Positions 35,151 through 49,232 of a DNA stretch of 64,000 nucleotides are shown here, piece after piece; the stretch's first letter is position 1; the number at the start of each line of letters is the position of its first letter. A program made the translations under genes and the position numbers. The notes under the pieces are model-generated. The model saw only the letters and a list, made by a program, of their open reading frames with translations. It searched no databases and was not told the DNA's origin. The stretch is from Cylindrobasidium torrendii FP15055 ss-10 (taxonomy: Eukaryota > Basidiomycota > Agaricomycetes > Agaricales > Physalacriaceae). Location of the stretch: contig KN880444.1 of assembly GCA_000934385.1 (NCBI GenBank), positions 124,001 through 188,000 of the forward strand, written 5' to 3'.

Positions 35151-36252
35151 TCATACACACTCCTCCAGCACCGCTTGCACAAAGTCCGCAATGACCTTGT
35201 GGCCTTTGGTAGATGGGAAGCTAACACGATGTTAGGGCAGACTGACTGCATGATGTTGAGAAACTCACTCTTCCGAGTAGAAGAAATCGTCCGCCTTGTC
35301 GCATGCCGCGTCAGCGCACGGTCCCATCCCTCTGAACCCGGTATCTGTCGGGTCCGCGGAGACCTGGTCGAAAACCTGGCCAATGTCGACGAAACCCACG
35401 TTCACATTGCGGTTGTGCAAGGCTCCCACTGATTTGAAGAGGTTCAATTTGTACTCTTCGCCAGATGTGCTGTTCTTCCCGCGTCCATAGCTGTCCAAGT
35501 AAAGCAGGTTCTTCGCGCGAGGACTAGACGTCAGGACGAGTGACTGGTAGGCAATGTTGGATGCAACGTTCGGGAACGTGGCAGCTAAACTGCAGGTTAG
35601 CCTTCCTACTGTGAAGAGATTAACGGTGACTCGCCATCCATACGCTTGTAGTCCCTAAGGTGCAACGTCAGCGTCTGTAGGGGTAAACAGCGACGTTGGA
35701 ACGCACTCCATCCCCAGATACATCGCGTACAAGGTCGTAGCCGAGTCAGGCTTGTCGCGGTTTGATGCCGCCTTGTTGACTGCAGAAATCCCATTGAGAC
35801 AAGCACACACGATTAAAAATTGGACAGACCTTGAGCCACAAAATCCGTCGACGAGGGCTGGGTGTCGTAGTAACTCTCATCAACGACAGATCCCGATACC
35901 TTTTGTCGAGTTAGCCGTCGGAGTGCGAAGCACTGCGAGGTTGACACACAGCATAATCTATGACTTTTGCCCCGATGGCGTCTGCGAGGTATTCGACCCA
36001 TACGCGCCCGTTTGTGTCTGAATTCTGTACAGTATATCCATCCTGAACACGCTCAATAACCGGTATTTTTCATAGCTGACGACGACGCACCCCAAAGGCT
36101 ACTATAGTCTTGATGTTGTTCAAGGCGATGCCTGCATTCGTGTTGACGGGGGTAGCATCCCCAAGTTTGCCGCAAGTCGGGGAAACGGCAGCTCCCTCTA
36201 CCACAAGTACGAGGGAAATAGCGATTAGGGTACGGGAAATGTAAGAAATCAT
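35151..36252 (-). CDS. GDSL/SGNH-hydrolase-family secreted protein, catalytic Ser replaced
   Basis: Begins at 36252 with a signal peptide (MISYISRTLIAISLVLVVEG). Splicing ggg|GTGCGT..CAG|gat gives NIKTIVAFGDGYTVQNSD, then NGRVWVEYLADAIGAK and VIDYAVSGSVVDESYYD. These are blocks I and II of the fungal GDSL esterase family (CE16-like). Later parts read LFKSVGALHNRNVNVGF and the C-terminus DFPSTKGHKVIADFVQAVLE. Members normally have FGDS in block I; here the nucleophile position is Gly (FGDG). In the C-terminal block, where I expect His-Pro-Ser, the sequence reads Phe-Pro-Ser. Otherwise it looks intact, spliced and expressed from a good TATA box, so it may be a non-catalytic secreted protein. 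At least five introns; inner edges near 35.6-35.7 kb approximate. Confidence 0.75.
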
Positions 36253-37469
36253 GGCGGATTCAAATCTAAACGCATCACCCATCGACATTCATGCTTTTAT
36301 ACCTTCTCGGTACTATACGCCGATCCAGGGCGCTACTAGAGTTGAACTAAGAGTTCTGAGCTTCGCGAACCCTGTGCACTGGCCAGTGGCCATAGTCTGT
36401 GTAGCTCTCTCGTTGGAGTGCCTGAGTTGCTCGCTAACCAGCCTGGTCAGCACGATGTACACGGTGCGCTACCGCATAGCGATATCCGGCGGCTCGCACG
36501 CAAAGTCATTGTCCCTCACATGCTCTTGTAGCAGTAGGAACGCTTTTGTTGGTAGGCTGCGCTAGGGCTACTTAGTAGCTACTCCTCAAACAATGATACC
36601 AGGGAACGGTAGGGGGAGGCCGATTTTCGCTGAAATATCGCAGCGATGGCACGGGACTGGGCTCATTAGTGGAAGGTATCAGCGAATCAAGACTAATACG
36701 ACCCAAATGCTTAGTAAATGCTATGCCCTTTATTCCTACTAATAATAGTGTTGCAATAAATTGACGCAACATGAGGTAGCATTGAGGTTATCAGAAAAAT
36801 CCATGCAGTCGCGTCTAGGAGCACTGTGGTCGCCCAAAAAAGTGTCTTCAGTGAATAGCTTCAGCCTTGGCAAGAACAATCTGTAGTACAGCATTCATAT
36901 AATGAGAGTATGGTGCAAAAAATCGGTAGATAGGGACGAGAAATTGACCACAAGATCAGCTGGCACCGTTATTTATGCGACGCATTCTATAAGATTCTAG
37001 TACTTACGTTATAACTATGCGTTATCCAGTCGTAACTCTTTGTTAACGGCTGGGGTCACTCAGCAGTAAATGCGTGTGGTAGACCAGAGCAGCGGGTCGA
37101 GGGCTAGATTCAGAATCATCGCCTTTGGGATTCCTGATCGTTATTTATGGGGGTCCGAATACACTCTTGACCTTCAGGCAGCCTCACGAAGGGAGCTGTA
37201 TGGCAAGAAATTAGTAGCAGCATGTCTGTATGTCTACTTTGGTTTACCAACGCCGCTTTCAAAGCTGGTGTCATTATTGGAGTGGAGATTCGAGTGGTGA
37301 CGGATGACTCAAACATAATAAAGTGCTATCACAAATCGGTCACTTAATGTGGAACAACGTGGAACATGCCCAAAAAGGTATGCTTATAAATACAAACAAA
37401 GGATCGCACATCGATCCCGTTGATGAGGTGCATTGCTATAAGTACACAAAGTCTTCATCTCAGGATAAA
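36253..37469. other. Intergenic, about 1.2 kb
   Basis: Apart from the GDSL promoter at its left end I see no gene, repeat or element. Confidence 0.55.
36295..36301 (-). promoter_or_regulatory. TATA box of the GDSL-family gene
   Basis: TATAAAA on the minus strand, about 45 bp upstream of the ATG at 36252. Confidence 0.5.
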
Positions 37470-39001
37470 TCATATCTCTTTCCAGAATTCTTCAGTACGT
37501 ATGCATTGATATGCCATTTCATACTGAGATTGGTCAGATGAGATGAGGCGACGAGGAGACTCGACAAACCTGTTCATCGGTCTTGCAGACTAACAGCCGC
37601 CTGCTACCATCACCAGACTTCATTCCGATTTCCGAGACTTGGTCAGCTGTCGAGCTTGCGTTCGCGTTTGCCGATTCGTCCACGGGCGCAAAGGAAAGGC
37701 ACTCGAGATTATCCGCTACTACTCGTCGAAGGTCTACAGCCTTCTCCCCGATACCACCAGAGAACACGACCGCGTCCACCTTTCCAGATAGTTTGACGTA
37801 GTATGATCCGATATACCCCAGTATGCGATCCACGAGCAAGTCGAATGCTAGCTTATCAGCTTTAGATCCCTCTTTCGCGCGTTTGCTAACGAGTCCAAAG
37901 TCTTGTGTCCCCGTGAGTGCTTTCCATCCGGACTGCGAGTTCAGGACGGTTTCGGCCTGTAATCAGTGAGCTCGTGGTCAACTACAGTAATCGAAGGAAG
38001 TTACCTCAGTGACACGAAGATCGCTGGCAAATTTGGGATCGTGCGAGATCTTTCCAGCTTTGTTTGTGTAGTGAAAGATGAGGCTTGGGTCGACAGCGCC
38101 AGATCTCGTTGCACCAGGCAAGCCATTCAGAGGCGTCAAACCCATCGAAGTGTCGTAGGACTTGCCCTGCTTGATAGCACATATTGAGGCGCCCGAGCCG
38201 AGATGGAGTACAATGAGATTGAGGTTGGATTCCGGCTGGGAGTAGTATTAATATTATCCCAGTATCAAAGGAATATTCGCCTCACCCGGTCCAAGAATTC
38301 GGCGACCGAGCGTAAAATGGACGCATCTACAGATCAAGTTACTGGTAGCTCGCGTTCGCGGGATGTGATAGACGCACAACTGAGCCCATGAAATCCATAT
38401 TTACGCAGTCCGCGCTCCAAGGCAACTTTTTGGTCGATGGGGTACGTGCGGACGTGCGAAGGAAGCGTATGATGAAACATGGTATCAAAGAATGCAATGG
38501 AATTTGCATTGTAAATAGTGTCAAGACAAGTTTGGATGATAGCGAGGGCTGGACCATTGTGACTGGTCATAGGTGAGCACACGCCGAATGCGTTCAAGTC
38601 TGTACCCACAGAGGTGCAAGGTCAGAGAGACGCTCGATGTAATGGAGGGTTTTATCATTGATGATGACTGGATGGCTGTATGCGCCTCCATGGACGACCC
38701 GATGACAGATTTGGACAAGGTCATGGCGAGAAACAGTAGTATCATTTTCGAGGACGCTCAGGAAATGCGTGAATGCAGAAGCATGGTCGCTGATGTTTTC
38801 GACTTCTTCATCCTTGCTATATTTCGATACTGCGTCATCCTCCGACGAGAAGATGAATTGGGCAGGCGGGGAGGTGATGTTCGAGATGCTGGACGCGAGG
38901 ACAGGCCGAAGGGATGGACCTGAATCTGCCAGTCGGTACAGGGATATCTTCAGGCTAGATGAGCCAGAGTTGCAGGCGAGGATGTATCCGGTGCGAGCCA
39001 T
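37470..39001 (-). CDS. ackA: Acetate kinase
   Basis: Starts [20 protein letters not shown] (nucleotide-binding signature) at 39001. It continues [68 protein letters not shown] and [20 protein letters not shown]. Then come [20 protein letters not shown] with [11 protein letters not shown], and an end reached by a last intron ([17 protein letters not shown]). All catalytic blocks of the ASKHA-fold enzyme are present. It makes ATP and acetate from acetyl phosphate. In fungi its acetyl phosphate comes from phosphoketolase, whose gene lies directly upstream in the opposite direction. About six exons; the one between 38.0 and 38.6 kb has approximate edges. Confidence 0.93.
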
Positions 39002-39392
39002 GATGGTACACAGAAGACTTGGTCAATGCCATATTATTGATAATGGAAGATGGTGATGGAGCTTGACGAAGTGCTTGACGCGATCGCAGTGGTGACGGTC
39101 ACGGACTCACTGCACTTTGACGTCTACCATGACGCGACGGGCAGCCCAAAAATTCGAAATTCTTTGCTTTGCTGTCTACAGGATATCGACGCGAAACTGT
39201 GTGCCCACCATGACTGGATGGATATTCCACGACTAAGTAGGTCGATTGTGCAAAATTTGCCTCGGAATTGGCTCCAGCGTCCGGACCCATCATCACGCCC
39301 TGCCAGGACTGAGGACACCCATGACGCATCTGACAATCCACAGTCACCGTTAATAGCTCATCTGCAAGTTCTCCATATCCCACCAACTAGCC
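39002..39392. promoter_or_regulatory. Divergent promoter acetate kinase / phosphoketolase
   Basis: 391 bp between the two ATGs, the natural place for shared control of the two pathway genes. No clear TATA box; I did not find an obvious operator repeat. Confidence 0.5.
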
Positions 39393-42290
39393 ATGCCTGG
39401 ACAACAGCTAAACCAAGCCAACCCCCGTCCCGATCCATCTCTCCTGCCAGACTCTATCCTCGAATACGGGATCAAGCTACATACAGAGGATTATCTCGCT
39501 GAAGATGAGATCAAGGCTCTAAGGTCATTTCGGCGTGCGGCAGACTACATTGCAGCTGGTGAGTTTGCAGCTGTATAACCATCCGTTTGTGCTAACTCTC
39601 GAGCCCAGCAATGATCTTTCTCAAGAGCAATGCCCTCCTCGAAGACAAACTGACGAAAGATAACATCAAGCCCCGTTTACTCGGGCACTGGGGGACATGC
39701 CCAGGCCTGAGCCTCGTTTACGCACATCTGAACCGAATCATCGCCAAAACTGACCTCGATGCACTCTATGTAGTCGGACCAGGACACGGTGCCCCCGCGT
39801 TACTAGCCAGCCTTTGGATCGAAGATTCATTGAACGCTGTGACATCCAACGCACAATACGCTCGCAGCAAACAGGGCCTCTCCAACCTCATTGCCGCGTT
39901 CAGCTCTCCTGGTGGACCACCAAGGTGGATTTCACCCAATTATCCCGAGATGTCTCTCAAACCCTTCTAGTCATATAAATGCCCAAACGCCGGGGGCCAT
40001 TCACGAAGGTGGCGAGCTTGGCTACGCGCTAAGCGTATCCTTTGGCGCCGTGATGGACAAGCCTGATCTTGTTGTTGCCTGTGTCGTCGGCGACGGAGAA
40101 GCAGAAACAGGTCCAACTGCGACGGCATGGCACGCATTCAAGTATATCGACCCCGCCGAATCCGGCGCTGTGCTCCCCATCGTTCACGTTAATGGCTTCA
40201 AGATATCAGAGCGCACCATTTACGGGACCATGGACGACAAGGAGATGATTGCCCTCTTCACGTATGCGTCCCCAGCTTTATGAGTTCCTGTTTTCTCTGA
40301 TGGTGTTGCAGCGGGTATGGCTACCAGTGCTGCATCGTCTCAGACAACGAAGGGGATATCGACAACAATGTTGCGGCTTCCATGGAATGGGCCCTCGCTG
40401 AAATCAAGAAAATTCAGTCCGCGGCTCGTTCCGGAAAGCCTATAGTTAAACCGCGCTGGCCTGTGCTCATTCTTCGTACCGTGAAGGGTGCTGGCGGTCC
40501 CAAATCCTTGCACGGACAAATCATTGAGGGCTCCTTCAAGGCTCATCAAGTCCCGCTACCGAACTGCAAGACCGATGAAGAGGAGCTCGGTGCGTTGGAT
40601 GCATGGTTAAAGAGCTACAAACCAGACGAGCTCTTCACGGGGAACGGCGAGCCAGTCCAGGAGATTCTCAGTATAGTGCCAACTGATAAAGAGAAGCGGT
40701 TGGGACAGAAACCGGAGAGTTACAAAGGCTATGTTCCACTGGACCTTCCAACATGGAAGGACTTCGCTGTGGAGTCTGGCAGTCAGCAGAGCTCGATGAA
40801 GACTGTGGGCAGTTTCTTAAAGTCGGTGGCCGCACAGTAAGTTACCTGCGACCTTCATTTCAAGCCTACTGACTCGATTATCAGAAACAAGAAGACCTTC
40901 CGTATATTCTCCCCCGACGAGTTGGTCTCCAATAAGCTTGACGCTGTCCTTGAGGACGATGGCCGCAATTTCCAGTGGGACGCGCCTTCCCGCGCGCGCG
41001 GCGGTCGTGTCATCGAAATACTGTCGGAACACACTTGCCAAGGGATGCTTCAAGGCTACACCCTCACCGGTGGCACCGGTCTCTTCCCGAGCTACGAAGC
41101 ATTTTTGGGTATTGTCCATACCATGATGGTCCAGTACTCGAAATTCACCAAAATGGCGAGTCCATTCCCTGAGAAAGTGTATTATGCTGAGGTTTCTGTG
41201 TAGGCTCTGGAGACCACCTGGCGCAAAGACATTGCCTCTCTGAACTATCTGGAAACTTCCACCTGGACCCGACAAGAGCATAATGGCTTTTCTCACCAGA
41301 ACCCGTAGGGTCATTTGCCATTCCATTCAAAAACGACTCACGATAGGTTCAGATCCTTCATCGGTGCTGTTCTCAACCTGAAGGCCACTTCGGCGCGCGT
41401 CTACTTGCCTCCCGATGCAAACTGTTTTCTTTCGACAATGGCACACTGCCTGAAGGCGAAAAACTACATCAACCTAATGGTTGGTAGCAAGTCTCCGTCG
41501 CCTGTCTGGTTGTCTCCAGAAGAAGCCGACCATCACTGCATCGCAGGAGCCTCTGTTTGGAAATTCGCGAGCGTGGACGAAGGTGTCAATCCCGATGTGT
41601 GCGTCACCCCCTCACTCACTCAACCCTTCTGCTCTCCTTGCTTAAATATCATTCTACCAGCGTCCTGGTCGGTATCGGATGCGAGATCACGTTCGAGGTT
41701 ATTGCTGCTGCTGCGCTCCTGCGCCAACTCGCGCCAGAGTTGCGCGTCCGTGTCGTCAATGTCACTGACCTTATGGTCCTCGGAGCGAATGGAACCCACC
41801 CACACTCTCTTACAGACGATGCATTTAACAGTTTGTTTACGCCTGACCGGCCTATCGTCGTGAACTATCATGGGTATCCTGTTGAAGTGAAGGGGCTGTT
41901 ATTTGGACGCCCCGGGGTGGATAGGATTTCGATTCATGGGTACAGTGAGGAAGGGTCGACGACTTCACCTTTCGACGTGAGTCCCTGTACAACTCCTCTT
42001 GCTTACTCCCTTTTTACTGATGAAATGCATGCAGATGATGTTGTGCAACGGCACCTCGCGATACGATATTGCAATTGATGCCCTCCGGGGCGGCGCAAAG
42101 CATAATGCGAAGGTTGCGGTGTCTGCGCATGACCACGAGAGCTACTTCAAGCATCGAGCACAGAAAGATAAGGAGTATATATTTGAGCATGGAGAGGGTA
42201 CGTTGTTTCTTCTCTCCTAGGCGAGCTATGTGCTGATGTAGATTGTGCTCAGACCCAGAGGATACCTTTGCGATACCGACTTTTGCATAA
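39393..42290 (+). CDS. xfp: Xylulose-5-phosphate/fructose-6-phosphate phosphoketolase
   Basis: Starts [20 protein letters not shown]. Family blocks in order: [57 protein letters not shown], the thiamine-diphosphate motif [98 protein letters not shown], and [16 protein letters not shown]. The last intron leads to [17 protein letters not shown]. Full length (about 800 aa, roughly ten exons). The enzyme cleaves xylulose-5-P or fructose-6-P with phosphate to acetyl phosphate plus a shorter sugar phosphate. With the divergent acetate kinase it forms an acetate- and ATP-yielding shunt. Cytosolic, no targeting signal. Confidence 0.95.
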
Positions 42291-43185
42291 AGGCGAAGAT
42301 ACTTGATGTACATGTACTGTAGAAATAAGGAGTTTGTAAGTACAAAACACCTTTGGAGGTATTTGGGATGTGTACTTGGGATGGCATGAATAAGCGGTAA
42401 GTATTATCGACGGCATTGGACTGGAGTAGGGGCACACGAGCCACAATCTTGAAAATATCTTGAACATCTCGGCTAAGTTTATAGTTACTCGAGGACTTGA
42501 GCCCCATGGGCGTATTCACGAGACCGAAGAACTGGCAACGAACTATTGAGTTGCCCATCACAGGACGTCGGTAAGTCGAGAGCTACGCGATGTTATTGGC
42601 TATAAGTAGTCGGGCAATTGAGTTACGGTGCCCGGGCAGCTGCACCAGGCAGACAAGGGTAAGGAGATCTTGGGTTGCTCTGTGAATCGTTGGAGAAGAA
42701 GGCACCCCAATGGCAGGCAGAAAGTGGGGTTGGGGAGTACATGCTGCATTGCTGGCCAGACTGCTCGTCGAGCGGTGCTTTTGGAAAGACCAATACTGGG
42801 AGAGGCAGTTGAGGAGACGTTTGTAGATGCGAACCGGAATCAGATTGGCGAACCATGTTGACCTGATGTTGACTAGGCTGGTCTAGTGCGGACGGCGGAG
42901 GAAGGGCGAACACGGAGGTGTTGATGGACTCAAATGACCGGAATGCGGGGAACAGTCTCGACGTGTAGAAGGAGAGCCAATATACAGTAATTGAAGGCAT
43001 TTATTGAGAAAAATAGGACCTCGACCGATTCTGCGGTGGCACGATCCAGAAATGGACGGCGCGTGATCGGCTAGCCCCAAGAGATTGGGCGTAAGGCTAT
43101 ATAAACCGAACGGCTTCATTGGCCTGAACCAGGTCTCAACACCCCAACACCAGCCAGATCACCCACCATTTCTCTGCTGTCTGCC
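42291..43185. other. Intergenic, about 0.9 kb
   Basis: A 125-aa minus-strand frame (43000-42623) lacks splice, composition or family support. The right end is the promoter of the 99-aa gene. Confidence 0.5.
43098..43105 (+). promoter_or_regulatory. TATA box of the 99-aa gene
   Basis: TATATAAA, 80 bp upstream of the ATG at 43186: perfect motif at a standard distance. Confidence 0.65.
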
Positions 43186-43485
43186 ATGTACCGCCAGGCC
43201 ATCAAGTCGTCCGTGCGCCCGTTCACTCGCGCCTTCCACTCTCCCTTCCCGGCGAACATGGGCGTCCAGACAGCCAAGGCATCCGCCGCCGCCCGCACCG
43301 ACGTCTACGACAAACACGTCGAGCACACCCAGACCTCCTCGGTCAATGGCAGGCCCATCAACATCATCTCGCCCAGCCACACCCACAGCTTCCACTCTGT
43401 CCCGCTGGGCGCTTACCCCGTCGCAACCCCGTTCGAGCAGCCCAATTTGTCAGAGGCTCCCGAACCCAGCAAGACGCACGCTTAA
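43186..43485 (+). CDS. Small intronless protein with mitochondrial-type N-terminus
   Basis: 99 aa from one exon, strongly C-rich at third codon positions, unlike the surrounding intergenic DNA. The start MYRQAIKSSVRPFTRAFHSP is basic, has no acids and is Ser/Arg-rich, as in a mitochondrial presequence. The remainder (TDVYDKHVEHTQTSSVNGRP, SHTHSFHSVPLGAYPVATPF) is polar with no membrane span. I do not recognise a named family. Strong TATA box and codon bias suggest high expression. Confidence 0.7.
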   Translation: MYRQAIKSSVRPFTRAFHSPFPANMGVQTAKASAAARTDVYDKHVEHTQTSSVNGRPINIISPSHTHSFHSVPLGAYPVATPFEQPNLSEAPEPSKTHA

Positions 43486-43932
43486 ACTCTCATGTACGTG
43501 TATATTCTCACAGTCACAGATCCTCTTCTCATCGTCGACGTTCAGAATAATATCCATATCTGCTTTGCTTGGACGACACTAGACTTATATACATCTCCCA
43601 CATATGTACTCCTACAGAGCGTAGCTACATATTCCTGGGAACTTTCTGGCCCTTTTGGAACATAATTGTACATTAATTCGCGTTGCCCACATTCCAGAGT
43701 GAACCCCACAAAGCACTGTCCCCCGGGCCGCTTCCCAACAGTTGGTGAAGACATGTGATTGAGAAATTGATGGCGCATCACGTATGCTCATTTCATGTGT
43801 TTTCTCTGCACGCTCATCCTGGTCGGCTCATCTTTGTCTTTTTACTTCACGGTCTCTACGTCTATAATGCTCTACGACCAGACGACTAGCATATAATACG
43901 ATACCACGTCTGCACCCTAGCCGACGACGACC
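43486..43932. other. Intergenic
   Basis: 447 bp; no gene seen. Confidence 0.5.
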
Positions 43933-45585
43933 ATGATTGGCCAAAGCCTCTTCGCCTACGTCGGCATCCGCCTTGCCATCGCTTTTTTGCGCCTTATCTG
44001 TCCAGCCAGTTTTGCTTGGGTCGCTGCCTTTTCATTCTATCGCCACCCGCCAATTTCTCCATGGATAGCTCTGCTCGCAGTGCCCGAGGTGGTCTTCTTC
44101 TTCATCGCACGCGCGCGCAAGCCCGTTGTCCAGCAGGTGCGTATGCTACCACTATGGCCAGACACCATGCATCTAACACGCATATGTCTTTGACAGCGTT
44201 CCGCATACATCCCAGACCGCCTGTCCAAGGCCGAACGCACCGAGCTGTTCTACCATTGCATGCAAAGCCCACTGCGCGTCCTCAAATGGTTTCGAACGAC
44301 GGATCCAAATTTCATTCACCGCGAGAACATGATTGACTGGCTTCTCTGGGCCTTTTTCGACGTCAAGTCAGAGGCGGTCGAGAAGGAAGAGATCGTGGAA
44401 TGGAGAGACGAAATTGAGGCGTACGTTCAGCAAATCGAAAGCATTCTCGGACGCAAGTTTACTGTTGGACGCAACCCGGATGCTACGCCGATGCGCTTGA
44501 ACATTGATCCTTCTGGGGCGCTTCACAAACCCCTGCTGTGGTACATCGTGCGTCTGTCACCACACCAAACGTGTAGCGTCTAATGAATGAACAGATCGTG
44601 GCTGGGCTTGACCTTGTTACTGCCACCGTGTTGTATAGCAATGGCTTCATCCATCACTCGCCTCAGAAGTGGTTCGCAGTCGTCCCGACGCGTCCATGGT
44701 CAATATTCTCGCGTCCCTCAGTCTCGACCCATCTGCCTTATTGGTATCGCCCCCACCGGTCGAAAACAAAAAAGCCTTTGATATTCATGCATGGAATCGG
44801 GGTACGTCGATTGACGCACTTGCCTCCCATTTTCTTATTCGCCTTAGATTGGCCTATTGCCCTACACCATTTGGATGAGCGAAATGGACCCAGAGGTTGG
44901 CATTCTGCTCGTCGAGACGCTGCCCATTAGCACACGCATGACTGGGATGTCTGTCCTCCCGCGCCCCATCTTTCTCGAGGAATTTTACAGGATTACCAAG
45001 TCTCTAGGAATCAAAGAGGCTGTCTTGGCGTCACATTCATACGGCACGATCCTCGCTGCCCATATTCTCCAGTCGCAAAGACAAGCACGACCATCCCGTT
45101 TACCCACACGCATTACAGGCTATTGCTACATCGACCCAATTCCTTTCCTGCTGCACTACCCAGACATTATCTATAACTTCCTGTACCGCCAGCCAACCCA
45201 CGCGAACGAATGGCTCCTCTGGTTCTTCGCCAGCGTCGACCCGGACATCGAGCGCGCGCTTCGTAAACACTTCTTTTGGACAGAGAACGTACTGTTTCGG
45301 GATGATCTTATTGGGGAGAATGTCGCCGTGGTGTTGAGTGGGGAAGACCAGGTCGTGCCGAGCTCGGAGGTGTGGAAGTATTTGACTGGCCGGAGGAGTA
45401 AGAAGACGGAGAAGGCGGAAGGCGGAGGGGATGATGGCCCTCTTGATGATGAGGAGAGGTGGGTGAATGAGAAGGGGGACTTGGAAGTTTTGACGTACCC
45501 GCATGCGGACCATGCGACGATTTTTCATTCGAGAGTTAAGCGAGACGGAGTGCGGCAGATTATAGAAAGGCTTGCGAGGCAGTAG
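43933..45585 (+). CDS. Alpha/beta-hydrolase-fold protein, membrane-anchored
   Basis: Four exons. The N-terminus has two hydrophobic segments (LFAYVGIRLAIAFLRLICPA and WIALLAVPEVVFFFIARARK). It is followed by a helical region (RSAYIPDRLSKAERTELFYH) and the hydrolase core: KKPLIFMHGIGIGLLPYTIW (strand 3 and HG oxyanion motif), ILLVETLPIS, EAVLASHSYGTILAAHIL (nucleophile elbow, S-x-S-Y-G), a late acidic residue, and the catalytic His near PHADHATIFHS. So the Ser-Asp-His triad appears present. Similar proteins occur across fungi without a known substrate; lipase or esterase activity on a membrane is an inference. A charged insert (KKTEKAEGGGDDGPLDDEER) precedes the final block. Confidence 0.82.
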
Positions 45586-46081
45586 ACACTAGAAACGAGT
45601 AGTTCTCTCTAGATGTTGTTAGAGCGTATGTATACCTTTTTTTAATCAAGTAGTAGCAGTAGTATTGCTACTACGACTCGTGTAATTATGTTTTCATGTT
45701 TGGTCACTACAGATGCTTCCTACGAGAGCGGGCCAACAATACCCTGTCGGTCAGAAAGGACTGATTTTGCATGTACATAAGGCAGGTGCACATTTCAATG
45801 GGCCATCAGGACGATTCAGAAGATCAAATGACAAACGTTAACTTCCTTTTTTGGTCTAGAACAATGAGACACCAATCTGTGTGGTGCTCAATTATTATTT
45901 CGCATTCAGTCAATACCAAGGAATTTACTGATCATAAACAGGCTCACCTCCCATTCAATCACAGTACATTCTCAATTCCGAAGGCGGTTTCTCAACGTAA
46001 GTATGCCTATGACCTCTAGGTCCCAGCTATATTACTACTCACTACTATTACATATGGTGCTGTAGATTTCTCGATATATAT
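45586..46081. other. Convergent intergenic region
   Basis: 496 bp between two convergent genes. An imperfect triplet run (GTAGTAGCAGTAGTA) lies near 45650. No gene. Confidence 0.5.
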
Positions 46082-48251
<2,170 letters not shown>

Positions 48252-49232
48252 ATTGGGACCTGAGGTTTTGCTATCTGCTAGTGTGCCAACTCGCACGGTC
48301 GTAAGTGGTGCAAGGCAAGTGTGATCGTACTCTGCGATCGTCAACGTTGGTGACGCATTCAATGCGAACTTGAGTTTCCGTATTTGTGCTTCATGTAGAT
48401 TGATAGGTTGGCCTGGCCCTTTGTGACTGTACGTCCGTTTAGACACAAGTGAAGTCGTTATATTTGTACAAATGAGTCGTTTGAGACAAGTTGAGCAGGC
48501 CCTTTCGTGGGGATCTTCAACTACTTGGTGCAATGTCTTCCGAGCCAGTCTAAAGCATTCCTTTGAGCGAAAACAGCCATTTCTTTATGTTACGTGGGTA
48601 TCAAACTCATTCATCCTACTCGCAGGAGCTCAAAATCAAGCAAGAGTCTCTTCCAAATGTCGCACCTTGAATCAATGAGAACAAACGCCGTTGTCCAACC
48701 CAAATTATCAAAAGATTAAGAAAGCCTTGGAATAACTTAAGCTAATCGGTATGTAGTAATAATACAACGCAGACTGAAAAGGGTAAAGTCAAGAAGAAAA
48801 AAGGAAGAAGTTCGGTGAAGCATCCCGGTCCCCATTCTAGCTACCTACTGTAGTCTTTGCAAGAGGGACGATTTGATCATAAAGCGAGCTACTATGCCAC
48901 GAGAAAGCCGTGAAATAGTGTATAGGCGCCCGACCTACAGAAATCGCGAGGTATACGACAGCGAGCGCGAGGACAGCATAACGAGTGACATGATTTGGTG
49001 TATATCTAAATGGCCCTTGATATTATGAGGATGGTTGCGTGTGTGTGGCGGTACGATGCTAAAAGATGTAGAGCGAAAGATCCAGAGCCAGAGGAGGAAG
49101 ACCTATTAAAGAGGAAAAGGTATCGTTAGACATTGTATCCATTAGAGTTCGTGCAGATCATTACACACCAAAGATCATGGTTAAATACGATAGACGTGAA
49201 CCAGTGCATGAAAGGACTTGTCGCCCCGCAAC
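48252..49232. other. Intergenic, about 1 kb
   Basis: Promoter of the PFK-2 gene at the left, 3' flank of the kinase gene at the right. No gene seen. Confidence 0.5.

Noticed and set aside
42623..43000. 125-aa minus-strand frame starting MPSITVYWLSFY
   Set aside because: No conserved motif, no promoter, no intron signals; composition like intergenic DNA.
45640..45680. Triplet run AGTAGTAGCAGTAGTA as a microsatellite
   Set aside because: Short and imperfect; ordinary low-complexity 3' flank.
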